From an uncultured Draconibacterium sp. (lineage in GTDB: Bacteria; Bacteroidota; Bacteroidia; Bacteroidales; Prolixibacteraceae): a DNA stretch of 64,000 nt. A model generated the notes under the pieces. That model was not told the DNA's origin. It saw only the letters and a list, made by a program, of their open reading frames with translations, and did no database searches. Position numbers and translations under genes: made by a program. This document shows, piece after piece, positions 63,635 through 64,000 of the stretch; position 1 is the stretch's first letter; each line of letters opens with the position of its first letter. The stretch covers positions 2,211,001 to 2,275,000 of the forward strand of contig NZ_OY776414.1 of assembly GCF_963675585.1 (NCBI RefSeq). The letters are read 5' to 3'.

Positions 63635-64000
63635 TGGTTGATTGTTAAATTTTTCTATGACCTAACTCTACTTCTGTTCTCATTTCGAACAATACTTGGA
63701 TAACTCCAGGCCCGACAAGATTTTTTTGATCAATTTTTTAATTGTGTCCTCTTAAAATTTCAGCTCTGAGAATCAATACTCCGGCAGACATTGTCTGCCG
63801 GAATATCTCCTAACTAACATTCTAAACTTTAACTTTTGGGTTACTAATAAGTTATACTAAAAACAATTGTTGAAAAGTCTGTAATCATTATTTCGAATGG
63901 ATACATGTTCAAAGTGCCTTCAAAATTCATAGGAATAAATACTATGATAAATTAATGAATGCAACGATGAATTATGTATGGTTCTTTTGTTAAAGGTTAC
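63635..64000. other. Region upstream of GH106 with a perfect hairpin and a short C-terminus-like frame
   Basis: TCCGGCAGAC (63780-63789) and GTCTGCCGGA (63793-63802) form a perfect 10-base stem with a 3-base loop. On the minus strand it lies about 40 bases after the stop (63846-63844) of a 28-codon frame (ATG 63930) ending TDFSTIVFSITY, which reads like a protein C-terminus but has no supported upstream part. No consensus promoter for GH106 was found. Confidence 0.4.

Overview
The window is AT-rich DNA with all the marks of a free-living, glycan-degrading Bacteroidota. It has a SusC/SusD pair, a hybrid two-component system (HTCS), many periplasmic lipoproteins, a type IX secretion (T9SS) sorting domain, and promoters of the TTTG-N19-TAnnTTTG type. 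Overall gene content suggests the Marinilabiliales/Prolixibacteraceae, but that placement is an impression, not a computed result. No integrase, insertion sequence, CRISPR array or phage gene was seen.

Region 1-11.2 kb is one end of a polysaccharide utilisation locus: a GH92 alpha-mannosidase cut by the left edge, SusD, SusC, a 52-codon ORF, and a divergent HTCS whose promoter carries a 21-bp-spaced direct repeat. Region 11.2-14.0 kb holds a Tat-exported, IorAB-type molybdenum hydroxylase. Region 14.3-16.7 kb is a small regulator/CreD membrane-protein locus with two identical-architecture palindromic operators. Region 16.9-23.3 kb is a same-strand run: threonine dehydratase, acyltransferase, aminotransferase, T9SS esterase, sulfatase. 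Region 23.3-27.5 kb has aquaporin, a dicarboxylate/amino-acid symporter and a LytS/LytTR pair preceded by a 21-bp periodic repeat.

Region 27.6-43.8 kb is mixed housekeeping and periplasmic genes: a probable serine-hydrolase pseudoenzyme and its intact paralogue, a DUF4230 protein, Crp/Fnr regulator, GH3 glucosidase, TPR protein, TlpA-like thioredoxin, subtilase, TrhO, Dus, a DUF3795-like protein, a PQQ-type propeller, FolE and a GH43-like enzyme. Region 44.1-44.5 kb carries one tRNA-Ser and two identical tRNA-Pro genes. Region 44.5-49.8 kb contains an AAA ATPase broken by one in-frame TGA, a cupin/HxlR pair, an aquaporin-like remnant beside a CobW-type GTPase, and deoC with a GntR regulator and a perfect operator palindrome.

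Region 50.1-63.6 kb is the most distinctive part: eight same-strand genes ending in a strong terminator. In transcription order they are GH106 rhamnosidase, ceramidase-like hydrolase, metallo-beta-lactamase-fold hydrolase, Tat carboxylesterase, GH78 rhamnosidase, CE1-type esterase, a Tat-exported FAD reductase lacking the fumarate-site arginine, and a membrane-anchored five-heme cytochrome. I infer a system that strips rhamnose and acyl groups from a decorated (possibly phenolic) substrate and passes quinol electrons to a released product. No SusCD pair lies next to it in this window.
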